Below, piece after piece: positions 1 through 6,138 of a stretch of DNA of 6,216 nucleotides. The position numbers and the translations under genes were made by a program. The notes under the pieces are model-generated. The model ran no database searches. It saw only the letters and a program-made list of their open reading frames with translations, and had not been told where the DNA came from. The stretch is from an uncultured Alphaproteobacteria bacterium (GTDB taxonomy: Bacteria; Pseudomonadota; Alphaproteobacteria; Micavibrionales; Micavibrionaceae). The DNA is taken from positions 1 to 6,216 of the forward strand of contig CAKZMN010000254.1 of NCBI GenBank assembly GCA_937128575.1. Reading direction: 5' to 3'. How positions within the stretch are numbered: the first letter of the stretch is position 1; every line of letters begins with the position of its first letter.

Positions 1-11
1 TTCCTTGCTTA

Positions 12-48
12 CGTAGGTAAACTACGCCGCGCTCGTCATGCCTAGCGC
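12..48. repeat. two adjacent small inverted repeats downstream of proC
   Basis: Two short perfect inverted repeats lie side by side after the proC stop. The first is CGTAG/CTACG (12-16 and 22-26, 5-nt loop). The second is GCGCT/AGCGC (29-33 and 44-48, 10-nt loop). On the proC-sense strand the GCGCT hairpin comes first and the CGTAG hairpin second. Neither is followed by a T-run, so they do not make a standard intrinsic terminator. They could be a transcript 3'-end structure or one copy of a dispersed intergenic repeat; a single window cannot decide. No open frame of note covers 1-79. Confidence 0.4.
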
Positions 49-79
49 ATAAGAAAAAGCGAAATGATTAGTTATAGCT

Positions 80-889
80 CTAGCTGAGGTCTTGGCTGCG
101 GGTTTTGGCGGCGATGATGGCGGCGTTCATTATTTTTTGTAGATCACCATTCATTAGAATCTCAAGCGCGGCGGCGGTTGTTCCGCCGGGGCTGGTGACG
201 TTTTGACGCAAGGTTTCGGCGGTGGTGTTTGGTTCGGCTTCTGCCAGTGCCGCCGCGCCGATTATGGTTTGACGCGCCAGGGTTTCAGAGAGCTGGGACG
301 ATAATCCGGCTTCGGTTCCGGCGGCGCTTAACGCTTCGATAAGGTGGAAAACATAGGCGGGGCCACTGCCGGAGACGGCGGTGACGGCGTCGAGGAGCGC
401 CTCGTCCTGCACCCATTCGATTAGTCCGGTGCGCGCCAATAATTCATGGGCGGTTTGTTTTTGCTGGGGCGTTACATTGGTGTTGGCTACGGCGACGCTC
501 ATCCCCTTGCCGATGGCGGCGGGGGTGTTGGGCATGGCGCGAATGACGGGTTGGTTGACGCTTAGATAATATGCGAAGCGCGATAGTGATTGTCCGGCGG
601 CGATGGATAGGATGAGCGCGCCGCTGTTTATGTGTGGCTTTAGCTGCGCGCAGACATCTTCCATGATTTGCGGTTTTACGGCCATGACGATGATGTCTGA
701 TTTTTTGATGAATTCAGATAGGTCATCGGCGCTGGCGGCGTGGGTGATTTTTTTGCTCAGGCTGTCGGGTAGGGCGCCGGGTTCAAGGGCGCCAAATTCG
801 TAAGTGGGGAATGCGTTTAACCAGCCCTCCAGAAGCGCGCTGCCCATTTTGCCGCAGCCCGCCAATGTTATGCGCATGGTTTTGCTCAT
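80..889 (-). CDS. proC: pyrroline-5-carboxylate reductase (ProC)
   Basis: Cytoplasmic NAD(P)H-dependent enzyme that reduces 1-pyrroline-5-carboxylate to L-proline, the last step of proline synthesis. The 269-residue length is normal for the family. An N-terminal Rossmann fold carries the dinucleotide-binding motif GCGKMG (residues 11-16). AVKPQ (70-74) and RAMPNTPA (117-124) are the usual cofactor-domain motifs. The C-terminal helical, dimer-forming domain contains AVSGSGPAYVF (171-181) and the family signature around VTSPGGTT (231-238), and no expected motif is missing. The start at 889 lies 3 bp after the stop of the YbjN-domain gene, so it is probably translated from the same mRNA. A second ATG four codons in (877) has no better ribosome-binding site. 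No intrinsic terminator is obvious after the stop. Function is firm; the exact start is slightly less so. Confidence 0.96.
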   Translation of the reverse strand: MSKTMRITLAGCGKMGSALLEGWLNAFPTYEFGALEPGALPDSLSKKITHAASADDLSEFIKKSDIIVMAVKPQIMEDVCAQLKPHINSGALILSIAAGQSLSRFAYYLSVNQPVIRAMPNTPAAIGKGMSVAVANTNVTPQQKQTAHELLARTGLIEWVQDEALLDAVTAVSGSGPAYVFHLIEALSAAGTEAGLSSQLSETLARQTIIGAAALAEAEPNTTAETLRQNVTSPGGTTAAALEILMNGDLQKIMNAAIIAAKTRSQDLS

Positions 890-892
890 GAT

Positions 893-1396
893 TTATGCTT
901 CGCCGGATGTGTCCATCAGGGCCAGAGATAATGTTTGATCATTGGCCACTGTGGTGGTGCATAGGAAGTGGAAGATGGATTGATAACGCTCGCACTGTGC
1001 CAAGGAGATGTCCACGAGGTCTTCGATTGTCTCACTGCTATCTTCACGGTTTAGACCGCGAAGAAGGCTGGTTTGGCGGAAGGTTGGCGTGCTTGTTTCC
1101 TTGGGGATGTCGAAGTGACCCATCCATAGATTTTCGTTGAGTTGCATCAGGATGTCGGCCGCGTTTTTCATGTTTTGCGGCGTTACAACCATGTCATATT
1201 GCACACATAATTGCAGGGCGTTTAGATCATCTTGCCAGATAAAGAACAGGCGGTAATCACATGATTTTCCAGTGATTTGTACCGTTAGTTCATCGTCATT
1301 CATGCGATTGAATACCCAGTTGTGAGAGGCGAGCACGTCTTCAACGCAGTCGAGTGGGTTTGCTCTTTCTTCGAAGGCTTCAATCTGTAATCCCAT
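893..1396 (-). CDS. YbjN-domain protein, function unknown
   Basis: A 167-residue protein that I assign to the YbjN family (Pfam YbjN, sometimes labelled a putative sensory transduction regulator; the fold resembles type III secretion chaperones). The sequence matches the alphaproteobacterial branch as I know it: an N-terminal NPLDCVEDVL...W.F.R block (residues 13-31), a beta-rich middle, LWMGHFD (90-96) and CERYQSIFHF (135-144). There is no signal peptide or membrane segment, so it should be cytoplasmic. The biochemical role is not known, and the name of E. coli ybjN should not be transferred. ATG 1396 is preceded by GAGAG at good spacing. It sits 28 bp after ubiK and 3 bp before proC on the same strand, which suggests one operon. 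The link to proline or ubiquinone metabolism is positional only. Confidence 0.85.
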   Translation of the reverse strand: MGLQIEAFEERANPLDCVEDVLASHNWVFNRMNDDELTVQITGKSCDYRLFFIWQDDLNALQLCVQYDMVVTPQNMKNAADILMQLNENLWMGHFDIPKETSTPTFRQTSLLRGLNREDSSETIEDLVDISLAQCERYQSIFHFLCTTTVANDQTLSLALMDTSGEA

Positions 1397-1424
1397 TAGT
1401 CTCTCACTTTGGTTTTGGTGTGGT

Positions 1425-1682
1425 TTATGTCTTAATTTTGGCTAGCTTTTTTTCTAGCGCTTCAATTTTTTTATTCTGCTCTTCTTGTTGCACTCTGGCC
1501 TCTATGACCATGGCTTCTACGCGCTCTAAATCTTCGCGCGGTACCAAATCCATGCGCGCGGCAATGTCTTCGATATGTGTTTTTACTTCTTCTCTGACTT
1601 GCTTTTGCAGTCCGCTAAATACATTGACTGCACCACCGGCAACGCGGGCGACATCGTCTAAGATTTTGTCTTTGCTGGACAT
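1425..1682 (-). CDS. ubiK: ubiquinone biosynthesis accessory factor UbiK (BMFP family)
   Basis: An 85-residue protein of the UbiK/YqiC family (formerly DUF526, BMFP). In characterised enterobacteria it is an accessory factor that interacts with UbiJ and supports aerobic ubiquinone synthesis; purified family members are trimeric and fuse membranes. Visible features are an amphipathic N-terminal half (residues 1-45, including VARVAGGAVNVFSGL at 12-26), the family-typical segment MDLVPREDLERVEAM (44-58), and a charged C-terminal coiled coil (about 50-83) rich in E, K and Q with heptad-spaced L, V and I. The length is typical. It is the first gene of the leftward group, followed 28 bp later by the YbjN-domain gene, and it is divergent from lgt. 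The Shine-Dalgarno before ATG 1682 is weak (AGAG, distant). The function in this organism is inferred from the family. Confidence 0.88.
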   Translation of the reverse strand: MSSKDKILDDVARVAGGAVNVFSGLQKQVREEVKTHIEDIAARMDLVPREDLERVEAMVIEARVQQEEQNKKIEALEKKLAKIKT

Positions 1683-1851
1683 GCTTTTTTGCTCTGTAAT
1701 TATGGGGCTGAGTCAGTAACATGAGGGTAGCTGGTCTTTCAACTGGAATCTTCTAAATTTCATCTAAATGGGGGCTATCGCTGTGGGCAACATCTTGGGG
1801 GCGTGGTTTAACATGTTTTCACGCAGTAATTTTTAAGAGATCATCATCGTC
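1683..1851. promoter_or_regulatory. divergent ubiK/lgt intergenic region with a helically phased direct repeat
   Basis: This 169-bp gap must hold the promoters of both the leftward ubiK group and the rightward lgt group. I could not find a convincing -35/-10 pair in either direction; on the minus strand CATAAT at 1699-1704 looks like a -10 but lies too close to the ubiK start. The clearest structure is a 7-bp direct repeat, TCTAAAT, at 1752-1758 and 1763-1769. The copies are 11 bp apart start to start, about one helical turn, which is the layout of many regulator sites. It could also be chance in a locally AT-rich stretch. No ORF of note lies here. Confidence 0.35.
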
Positions 1852-2661
1852 ATGGATTTAACTTTTCCCAATATCGATCCCGTTGCTTTCTCGTTAGGGC
1901 CGCTTTCAATTCGTTGGTATGCGCTGGCCTATTTGGCAGGGTTCCTGCTTGGCTGGCGCTATGCGCTGTCGCTGGCGGGGTTTGATAAGGATGTTCGCCC
2001 AAGCCGCGAAGACGTGGATGATTTTCTGCCGTGGGCGATCCTTGGGGTGGTGCTTGGTGGGCGCATTGGATATGTGCTGTTTTACCAGTTTGATTTATAC
2101 GTGCAGTACCCGCTAGAGGCGCTGAAGGTTTGGAATGGCGGGATGTCGTTTCATGGCGGCGCGCTGGGCGTTATTGCGGCGCTGATTATCTATCCGTTAG
2201 TGAGGAAGTTTAACCAGTTCCGTTTGGCGGATATGGTGTGCGCGGCGGTGCCGATTGGTTTGTTCTTTGGCCGCATTGCGAATTTTGTAAATGGTGAATT
2301 ATTTGGCCGTGCATCGGACGCGCCGTGGGCCATGGTTTTTCCCGGCGGTGGACCAGAGGCGCGCCATCCTAGCCAGCTATATGAAGCGGCGCTTGAGGGT
2401 GGAGTTTTGTTTGTGATTTTATTTGCGCTGATCCGTATGCAGGCGGTGCGCGATCGCCCGGGGATTGTGGCTGGCGCGTTTTTGGTGGGGTATGGTTTGT
2501 TCCGTGGTTTTGTGGAGCTATACCGCGAGCCGGATGCGCATATTGGTTTCGTGTTTGAATATTTCTCAATGGGGCAATTATTGAGCGCGCCGATGATCTT
2601 GGCCGGTTTGGGCATGATTGGTGCGGCGATGATGGGCTGGACGGTTAAGCGCAGCGCATGA
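1852..2661 (+). CDS. lgt: phosphatidylglycerol--prolipoprotein diacylglyceryl transferase (Lgt)
   Basis: Inner-membrane enzyme that transfers diacylglycerol from phosphatidylglycerol to the lipobox cysteine of prolipoproteins, the first step of lipoprotein maturation. The 269-residue protein has about seven hydrophobic segments, as expected. Key motifs are present: RWYALAY (21-27), GGMSFHGG (96-103) with H101, the Lgt signature GRIANFVNGELFG (140-152) with R141, N144 and E149, RHPSQLYE (171-178), and FRGFVE (217-222) with R218 and E222. By my alignment these correspond to E. coli H103, R143, N146, E151, R239 and E243. The start at 1852 is preceded by AAGAGA (1835-1840) at a long 11-nt spacing. 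The stop overlaps the next start by 4 bp (ATGA at 2658-2661), which implies translational coupling to the methyltransferase gene. Confidence 0.97.
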   Translation: MDLTFPNIDPVAFSLGPLSIRWYALAYLAGFLLGWRYALSLAGFDKDVRPSREDVDDFLPWAILGVVLGGRIGYVLFYQFDLYVQYPLEALKVWNGGMSFHGGALGVIAALIIYPLVRKFNQFRLADMVCAAVPIGLFFGRIANFVNGELFGRASDAPWAMVFPGGGPEARHPSQLYEAALEGGVLFVILFALIRMQAVRDRPGIVAGAFLVGYGLFRGFVELYREPDAHIGFVFEYFSMGQLLSAPMILAGLGMIGAAMMGWTVKRSA

Positions 2662-3740
2662 GCACGGCATTAGAGGGCATTATTAAGCGCCACATAGCGC
2701 AGCACGGCCCGATTGATGTGGGGCAGTTTATGAGTCTTGCGCTGGGGCATCCAGAGCATGGATATTACATGAAGCAAGACCCGCTGGGCGCGGCGGGGGA
2801 TTTCACCACGGCGCCGGAAATTTCACAAATGTTTGGAGAATTGCTGGGCGCTTGGGTGGCGGATGTTTGGTCGCAGATGGGCGCGCCGGCGACCTTTGCG
2901 CTGGTTGAGTGTGGGCCGGGGCGCGGCACGTTGATGGCGGACATGATGCGCAGCGCGCGCGCGGTGCCCGGATTTTTTGATGCGTGCCAAATTCATTTAC
3001 TGGAAACCAGTCCGGCGCTGTCGGATCGCCAGCGTGAATGTTTGGATGGGTATGATGTCCTTTGGCATGAAACGCTATCGAGCCTGCCGGATAATTGTCC
3101 GCTTGTTTTTATTGGGAATGAATTTTTAGATGCGCTGCCGATCCGGCAATTGGTCAGGGTTGATGGAGCGTGGGCGGAGCGCGTGGTGGCGGCCGTTGAT
3201 GATGGTGGGCTGGGCTATGGCGTGCGCGCGGCATCGCCCGATATGATGCAGATGATACCAGAGGTTTTGAGGAATGGGCCGGACGGGGATGTGTTTGAAG
3301 TTTCGCCCGCCCGCGCCGGATTTGCCGCGCATGTTTGTGACGCGCTGAAGCGATCCGGCGGTGCGGCGCTGTTTATTGATTATGGGCATGTAAAGAGCGG
3401 CATTGGCGATACGTTTCAGGCGGTGCGTGATCATGGATTTGTTTCGCCGCTGCTGAATGCGGGGGATGCGGATTTAACGGCGCATGTTGATTTTGATGCG
3501 CTTGGCGCGGTGATTGATGAGGCGGGCATGGAGAATTTTGGCGCGCTAGAGCAAGGGGCGTTTTTAAATGCCCTTGGGATTAAGTCCCGCGCGGCGCAGT
3601 TAATGCAGAAAGCTGATGACAAACAGGGCGGGGACATAGAAAGCGCCTCGCATCGTTTGACGCATTCGGATCAAATGGGATCACTATTCAAAGTAACAGG
3701 ATTTTCCTATGGCAAACCCATCCGACCTGCCGGTTTCTGA
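2658..3740 (+). CDS. class I SAM-dependent methyltransferase, MidA/NDUFAF7 family
   Basis: A 360-residue soluble protein of the family that includes mitochondrial NDUFAF7/MidA, which dimethylates an arginine of the complex I subunit NDUFS2 and is needed for complex I assembly. The substrate of bacterial members is, to my knowledge, not established. Motifs in order: GDFTTAPEISQMFGELLG (47-64), the SAM-binding glycine-rich motif VECGPGRGTLMAD (83-95), LLETSPAL (114-121), GNEFLDALP (153-161), IDYGH (240-244), TAHVDF (274-279) and the C-terminal GSLFKV (341-346). All are typical, so it is probably active. It overlaps lgt by 4 bp and pgeF by 32 bp, placing it in the middle of a tightly coupled three-gene unit. 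A role in complex I maturation is an inference from family membership; the neighbours do not prove it. Confidence 0.9.
   Translation: MSTALEGIIKRHIAQHGPIDVGQFMSLALGHPEHGYYMKQDPLGAAGDFTTAPEISQMFGELLGAWVADVWSQMGAPATFALVECGPGRGTLMADMMRSARAVPGFFDACQIHLLETSPALSDRQRECLDGYDVLWHETLSSLPDNCPLVFIGNEFLDALPIRQLVRVDGAWAERVVAAVDDGGLGYGVRAASPDMMQMIPEVLRNGPDGDVFEVSPARAGFAAHVCDALKRSGGAALFIDYGHVKSGIGDTFQAVRDHGFVSPLLNAGDADLTAHVDFDALGAVIDEAGMENFGALEQGAFLNALGIKSRAAQLMQKADDKQGGDIESASHRLTHSDQMGSLFKVTGFSYGKPIRPAGF
3698..3701 (+). promoter_or_regulatory. ribosome-binding site fixing the pgeF start
   Basis: AGGA inside the end of the midA-like gene lies 7 nt before ATG 3709. It supports the pgeF start that gives a 32-bp overlap. 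The next in-frame ATG is at codon 78, past conserved sequence, so a later start is not credible. Confidence 0.65.
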
Positions 3741-4527
3741 GGCGCATTATCATCAGGTTTCCCAATTTGTGGGCGATGACGTTACGGACGTTTTTCACGG
3801 ATTTTTTGGTCGCAATGGCGGGGTCAGTACGGGCATCCATAGCAGTTTAAATTGCGGCGAGGGATCGGATGATAATCCGGGGCATGTAACGCAGAACCGT
3901 AAAATTGTTGCGGGCGCGGCGGGCGCTGAAGTTTCAAAAATGCTGTCGCTTTATCAAATGCACAGCGATAAATGCGTCACCGTTGATCAACCATGGTTGC
4001 CGCAGGATAAGCCGAAGGCGGACGCGATGGTGACGGACAAGGCGGGGCTGCTGCTTGGGGTATTAACCGCGGATTGTGCGCCGGTTTTGTTTCATGGGCG
4101 TAAAAGCGATGGCGCGCCGGTTATTGGCGCGGCGCATGCGGGATGGCGCGGGGCGTTTGGCGGAGTTTTACAATCCACCGTTGGCGCGATGCAAGAATTG
4201 GGCGCGGAGATATCCAGCCTTAAGGCCTGCGTTGGACCGTGCATTGGCAAGGCGTCCTATGAAGTTGATCAGGGGTTTTTTGAAGAATTTGTGAAGCGTG
4301 AAGATGAGTATGAGCGCTTTTTTGGGGCAGCTTCTCATGAGGCGCATTATATGTTTGATTTGGCGGGCTTTTGCGCCTTTACGCTGGCGCGCGCGGGGCT
4401 GAAGCATGTGTATATCAAGGATTTGGATACGTATTTTAATGAAGAAGATTTCTTCAGCTATCGCCGGACAACACATAGGCAAGAAGATGATTACGGACGG
4501 CAGATATCAACGATTATGATTAAATAG
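3709..4527 (+). CDS. pgeF: peptidoglycan editing factor PgeF (YfiH/DUF152, multicopper oxidase-like fold)
   Basis: A 272-residue member of the YfiH/DUF152 (laccase-domain) family. In E. coli, PgeF prevents L-serine from replacing L-alanine in the muropeptide stem; other members have been reported as purine nucleoside or polyphenol-active enzymes, so annotations vary. Visible motifs are HGFFGRNGGVS (30-40), QMHSD (83-87), TADCAPV (120-126), AHAGWRGA (142-149), GPCIG (176-180) and FSYRR (249-253). H85, C123 and H143 match the metal-binding or active-site triad. The second motif reads QMHS where QVHG is commoner. The start is supported by AGGA at 3698-3701. It is the last gene of the lgt group; its stop lies inside a 10-bp inverted repeat (4502-4536). 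Pairing with lgt fits an envelope role. Confidence 0.94.
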   Translation: MANPSDLPVSEAHYHQVSQFVGDDVTDVFHGFFGRNGGVSTGIHSSLNCGEGSDDNPGHVTQNRKIVAGAAGAEVSKMLSLYQMHSDKCVTVDQPWLPQDKPKADAMVTDKAGLLLGVLTADCAPVLFHGRKSDGAPVIGAAHAGWRGAFGGVLQSTVGAMQELGAEISSLKACVGPCIGKASYEVDQGFFEEFVKREDEYERFFGAASHEAHYMFDLAGFCAFTLARAGLKHVYIKDLDTYFNEEDFFSYRRTTHRQEDDYGRQISTIMIK

Positions 4528-4536
4528 TTGATATCT
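4502..4536 (+). terminator. 10-bp perfect inverted repeat across the pgeF stop, possible weak terminator
   Basis: AGATATCAAC (4502-4511) and GTTGATATCT (4527-4536) are exact reverse complements separated by 15 nt, and the pgeF TAG (4525-4527) sits at the loop end. A run of six T follows at 4545-4550, 8 nt beyond the stem. The stem has only three G:C pairs and the T-run is not adjacent, so termination would be weak at best. It may instead protect the mRNA 3' end or act as a DNA site, since each arm contains the palindrome GATATC. Confidence 0.4.
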
Positions 4537-4571
4537 TAAGTACATTTTTTGAAGAAAAAGCAGGAATCATA

Positions 4572-4601
4572 TTGATTTCTAATTGGGTTATTTCTTATAG
4601 T
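4572..4601 (+). promoter_or_regulatory. putative sigma-70-type promoter of prs
   Basis: TTGATT (4572-4577) and TATAGT (4596-4601) are 18 bp apart. The -35 matches four of six consensus bases and the -10 five of six. A start near 4608 would give a leader of about 40 nt before ATG 4650. The AT-rich gap of 122 bp between pgeF and prs otherwise holds no gene. This would give prs its own promoter, independent of the lgt group. Confidence 0.5.
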
Positions 4602-4649
4602 GCAAACGCATTTATACATAACGGAACTTAAAGGTTAGGCCACCATTTC

Positions 4650-5582
4650 ATGAAACTGATTGCGGGTAATTCGAATAAAGCACTGGCCGAACAGGTCTCT
4701 TCTTATCTCAATATTCCTGTAACGCAGGCGAAGGTTAAGCGTTTCGCCGATATGGAAGTTTTCGTTGAGATCATGGAAAATGTGCGCGGTGAGGATTGCT
4801 TCTTTTTACAATCGACCTCTTATCCCGCCAATGACCACCTCATGGAATTATTGATTGCGATTGACGCGCTGAAGCGTGGATCGGCCAAGCGTATTACCGC
4901 CGTGCTGCCGTATTTTGGATATGCGCGTCAGGATCGTAAGACGGGCGGGCGCACACCGATTTCCGCCAAGTTGGTTGCCAATTTGATTACCGCTGCCGGT
5001 GCAGATCGCGTTTTGACGATGGAACTACATGCCGGACAAATTCAGGGGTTCTTTGATATTCCGGTTGATAATTTGATCGTGGCGCCGGTGTTTGTGCCGC
5101 AAATTCAGGACAAATTTAAAGGCGAGAAGCTGTGCATCGTGTCACCGGATGTAGGCGGCGTTGTTCGCGCGCGCGCATTGGCGAAACGATTAAACGCCGA
5201 TCTTGCGATTATTGATAAGCGCCGTGAAGAGGCAGGCATGTCTGAGGTTATGAATGTAATCGGGGACGTGAAGGACATGGTTTGCATTTTGGTGGATGAC
5301 ATCGTGGATTCTGGCGGCACGCTTTGTAATGCGGCTAGTGCGCTTAAGGAAAATGGCGCTAAGGAAGTGCATTCTTATGTTGTGCATGGGGTTTTGTCTG
5401 GCGGCGCGGTTGCGCGCGTTGCGGCCTCTCCGATGGAGAGCTTGGTTGTGACCGACAGTATTGCAGCCACAGAGTCCGTTAAGTCGGCACATAATATTGA
5501 GGTGCTTAGCGTTTCATCATTGATTGGTGAAGCCATACGCCGCACAAGCGAAGAGCGCTCAATTTCTGCGCTGTTCCGTTAG
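4650..5582 (+). CDS. prs: ribose-phosphate pyrophosphokinase (PRPP synthase, class I)
   Basis: Cytoplasmic enzyme that transfers pyrophosphate from ATP to ribose 5-phosphate to form PRPP, the precursor of purines, pyrimidines, histidine, tryptophan and NAD. The length of 310 residues is standard. Features include the N-terminal regulatory/ATP domain start KLIAGNSN (2-9), the flexible loop YARQDRK (91-97), the family signature [16 protein letters not shown] (125-140) with H127, DVGGVVRAR (167-175), the catalytic-loop DKRRE (189-193) with K190 and R192, and the PRPP loop [10 protein letters not shown] (215-224). The signature begins with E where D is most common, a conservative change. ATG 4650 has only a modest ribosome-binding site (AGG at 4637-4639). 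It probably has its own promoter. The gene ends 27 bp from the stop of the convergent orphan gene. Confidence 0.98.
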   Translation: MKLIAGNSNKALAEQVSSYLNIPVTQAKVKRFADMEVFVEIMENVRGEDCFFLQSTSYPANDHLMELLIAIDALKRGSAKRITAVLPYFGYARQDRKTGGRTPISAKLVANLITAAGADRVLTMELHAGQIQGFFDIPVDNLIVAPVFVPQIQDKFKGEKLCIVSPDVGGVVRARALAKRLNADLAIIDKRREEAGMSEVMNVIGDVKDMVCILVDDIVDSGGTLCNAASALKENGAKEVHSYVVHGVLSGGAVARVAASPMESLVVTDSIAATESVKSAHNIEVLSVSSLIGEAIRRTSEERSISALFR

Positions 5583-5584
5583 GG

Positions 5585-5628
5585 GCATCTAATAATATTT
5601 CTGCAATTTTTAGCTAATGTCTAGATGC
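5585..5628. repeat. 7-bp inverted repeat at the convergent prs/orphan gene ends
   Basis: GCATCTA (5585-5591) and TAGATGC (5622-5628) are exact reverse complements 30 nt apart, spanning the junction where prs and the orphan gene converge and reaching into the orphan's last codons. A weak shared 3'-end hairpin is possible. The long loop and modest stem make a real bidirectional terminator doubtful, and chance is a fair alternative. Confidence 0.25.
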
Positions 5629-6011
5629 GTTGGTAGCGCTTCAGCGATTTCTACTGCGTGCATGTATTTTTGCACAGTTTCCCTGTCTGTTTCATCGATT
5701 GCGCCTGATACGCGGTGCAATTCTTCCATGAGAAGCTCCCCCGTTTTTTCCGGATGAATATTTAAAGTTTCTGAGGTTTTCCCGATATTTTCAGAGTATT
5801 CGAGAATTGCCTTTTGAATCTCTGGTTTTATACTTTGAATTATTTCTGTAATTTTGTGAGCGCTGCCTTGTGCGTTGTTTAATTCTTTTAGCGTGTAGGT
5901 GAAGTCTATGATCTCGACTCCTTTGCTTTCAAGGCTGCGCATTGATTGCACAAATGACTGACGTAGTTGAATAATTTCTGGGTTTTTAAAATTCTTTTGG
6001 TATTCGCTCAT
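5610..6011 (-). CDS. small helical hypothetical protein, AT-rich orphan
   Basis: I do not recognise this protein. With the start chosen here it has 133 residues and begins MSEYQKNF. It is soluble-looking, with no signal peptide, membrane segment or cysteine. It is rich in E, K, Q and I, and appears almost wholly alpha-helical, with likely amphipathic helices around KNPEIIQLRQSFVQSMRSLE and the TEIIQSIKPEIQKAIL region. A hand count of 5641-6000 gives 142 G+C in 360 (about 39 percent), against roughly 54 percent in lines I sampled from prs, so it may be acquired or fast-evolving. A longer start at 6029 exists, but it would place the excellent Shine-Dalgarno (6018-6024) inside the coding region and begin almost at the predicted transcription start. 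Regular codon structure, its own promoter and a strong ribosome-binding site argue that it is a real, expressed gene. Confidence 0.75.
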   Translation of the reverse strand: MSEYQKNFKNPEIIQLRQSFVQSMRSLESKGVEIIDFTYTLKELNNAQGSAHKITEIIQSIKPEIQKAILEYSENIGKTSETLNIHPEKTGELLMEELHRVSGAIDETDRETVQKYMHAVEIAEALPTHLDIS

Positions 6012-6017
6012 AGTGCA

Positions 6018-6024
6018 CTCCTTA
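6018..6024 (-). promoter_or_regulatory. strong Shine-Dalgarno deciding the orphan gene start
   Basis: On the minus strand TAAGGAG lies 6 nt before ATG 6011, near-ideal strength and spacing. This selects the start at 6011 over the upstream in-frame ATG at 6029 and removes six residues (MRKECT) from the longest reading of the protein. Confidence 0.8.
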
Positions 6025-6036
6025 CGCAATGAAGTG

Positions 6037-6066
6037 ATAGTACATGATGTTTTCTTGTTATGTCAA
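6037..6066 (-). promoter_or_regulatory. sigma-70-type promoter of the orphan gene
   Basis: On the minus strand a perfect TTGACA -35 (6061-6066) is followed after 18 bp by TACTAT (6037-6042), which matches four of six -10 bases. Transcription would begin near 6030 and leave a leader of about 19 nt containing the Shine-Dalgarno at 6018-6024. The parts fit together well. A short palindrome-like ACATGATGT (6042-6050) lies in the spacer, but its meaning is unclear. Confidence 0.65.
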
Positions 6067-6106
6067 ATTAGGGCGCATTATTTTCTTGATAAACCCCCCT
6101 ATATTT

Positions 6107-6138
6107 GGTTTAAGTTGCGCAGCCCAATTGGGTAAGCC
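6107..6138. repeat. palindrome CCCAATTGGG inside a longer imperfect hairpin
   Basis: CCCAATTGGG (6123-6132) is a perfect 10-bp palindrome. Flanking GGTTTA (6107-6112) can pair with TAAGCC (6133-6138), allowing one G-U pair, to enclose it. It lies in the non-coding right end of the window (about 6067-6216). It may be a dyad-symmetric operator or an RNA structure in the leader of a gene beyond the window; no T-run follows, so it is not an intrinsic terminator. Confidence 0.35.

Noticed and set aside
1683..1704. CATAAT as the ubiK -10 box
   Set aside because: It would start transcription about 10 nt before the ATG with no good -35, leaving no room for a ribosome-binding site.
1354..1719. 121-codon plus-strand open frame across ubiK
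   Set aside because: The serine- and cysteine-rich translation is the reverse of the charged UbiK coiled coil; UbiK is the recognisable family member.
2190..2615. 141-codon open frame antisense to lgt
   Set aside because: It is a shadow of lgt: biased, proline- and lysine-rich translation, no recognisable domain, and lgt has all its catalytic motifs.
3126..3637. Two antisense open frames under the methyltransferase gene
   Set aside because: They are shadow ORFs of a gene with clear family motifs, with low-complexity translations and no independent ribosome-binding evidence.
5583..5609. Intrinsic terminator for prs in the 27-bp convergent gap
   Set aside because: There is no G+C-rich stem followed by a T-run. 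The only pairing is the loose 7-bp repeat at 5585-5628, recorded as a repeat instead.
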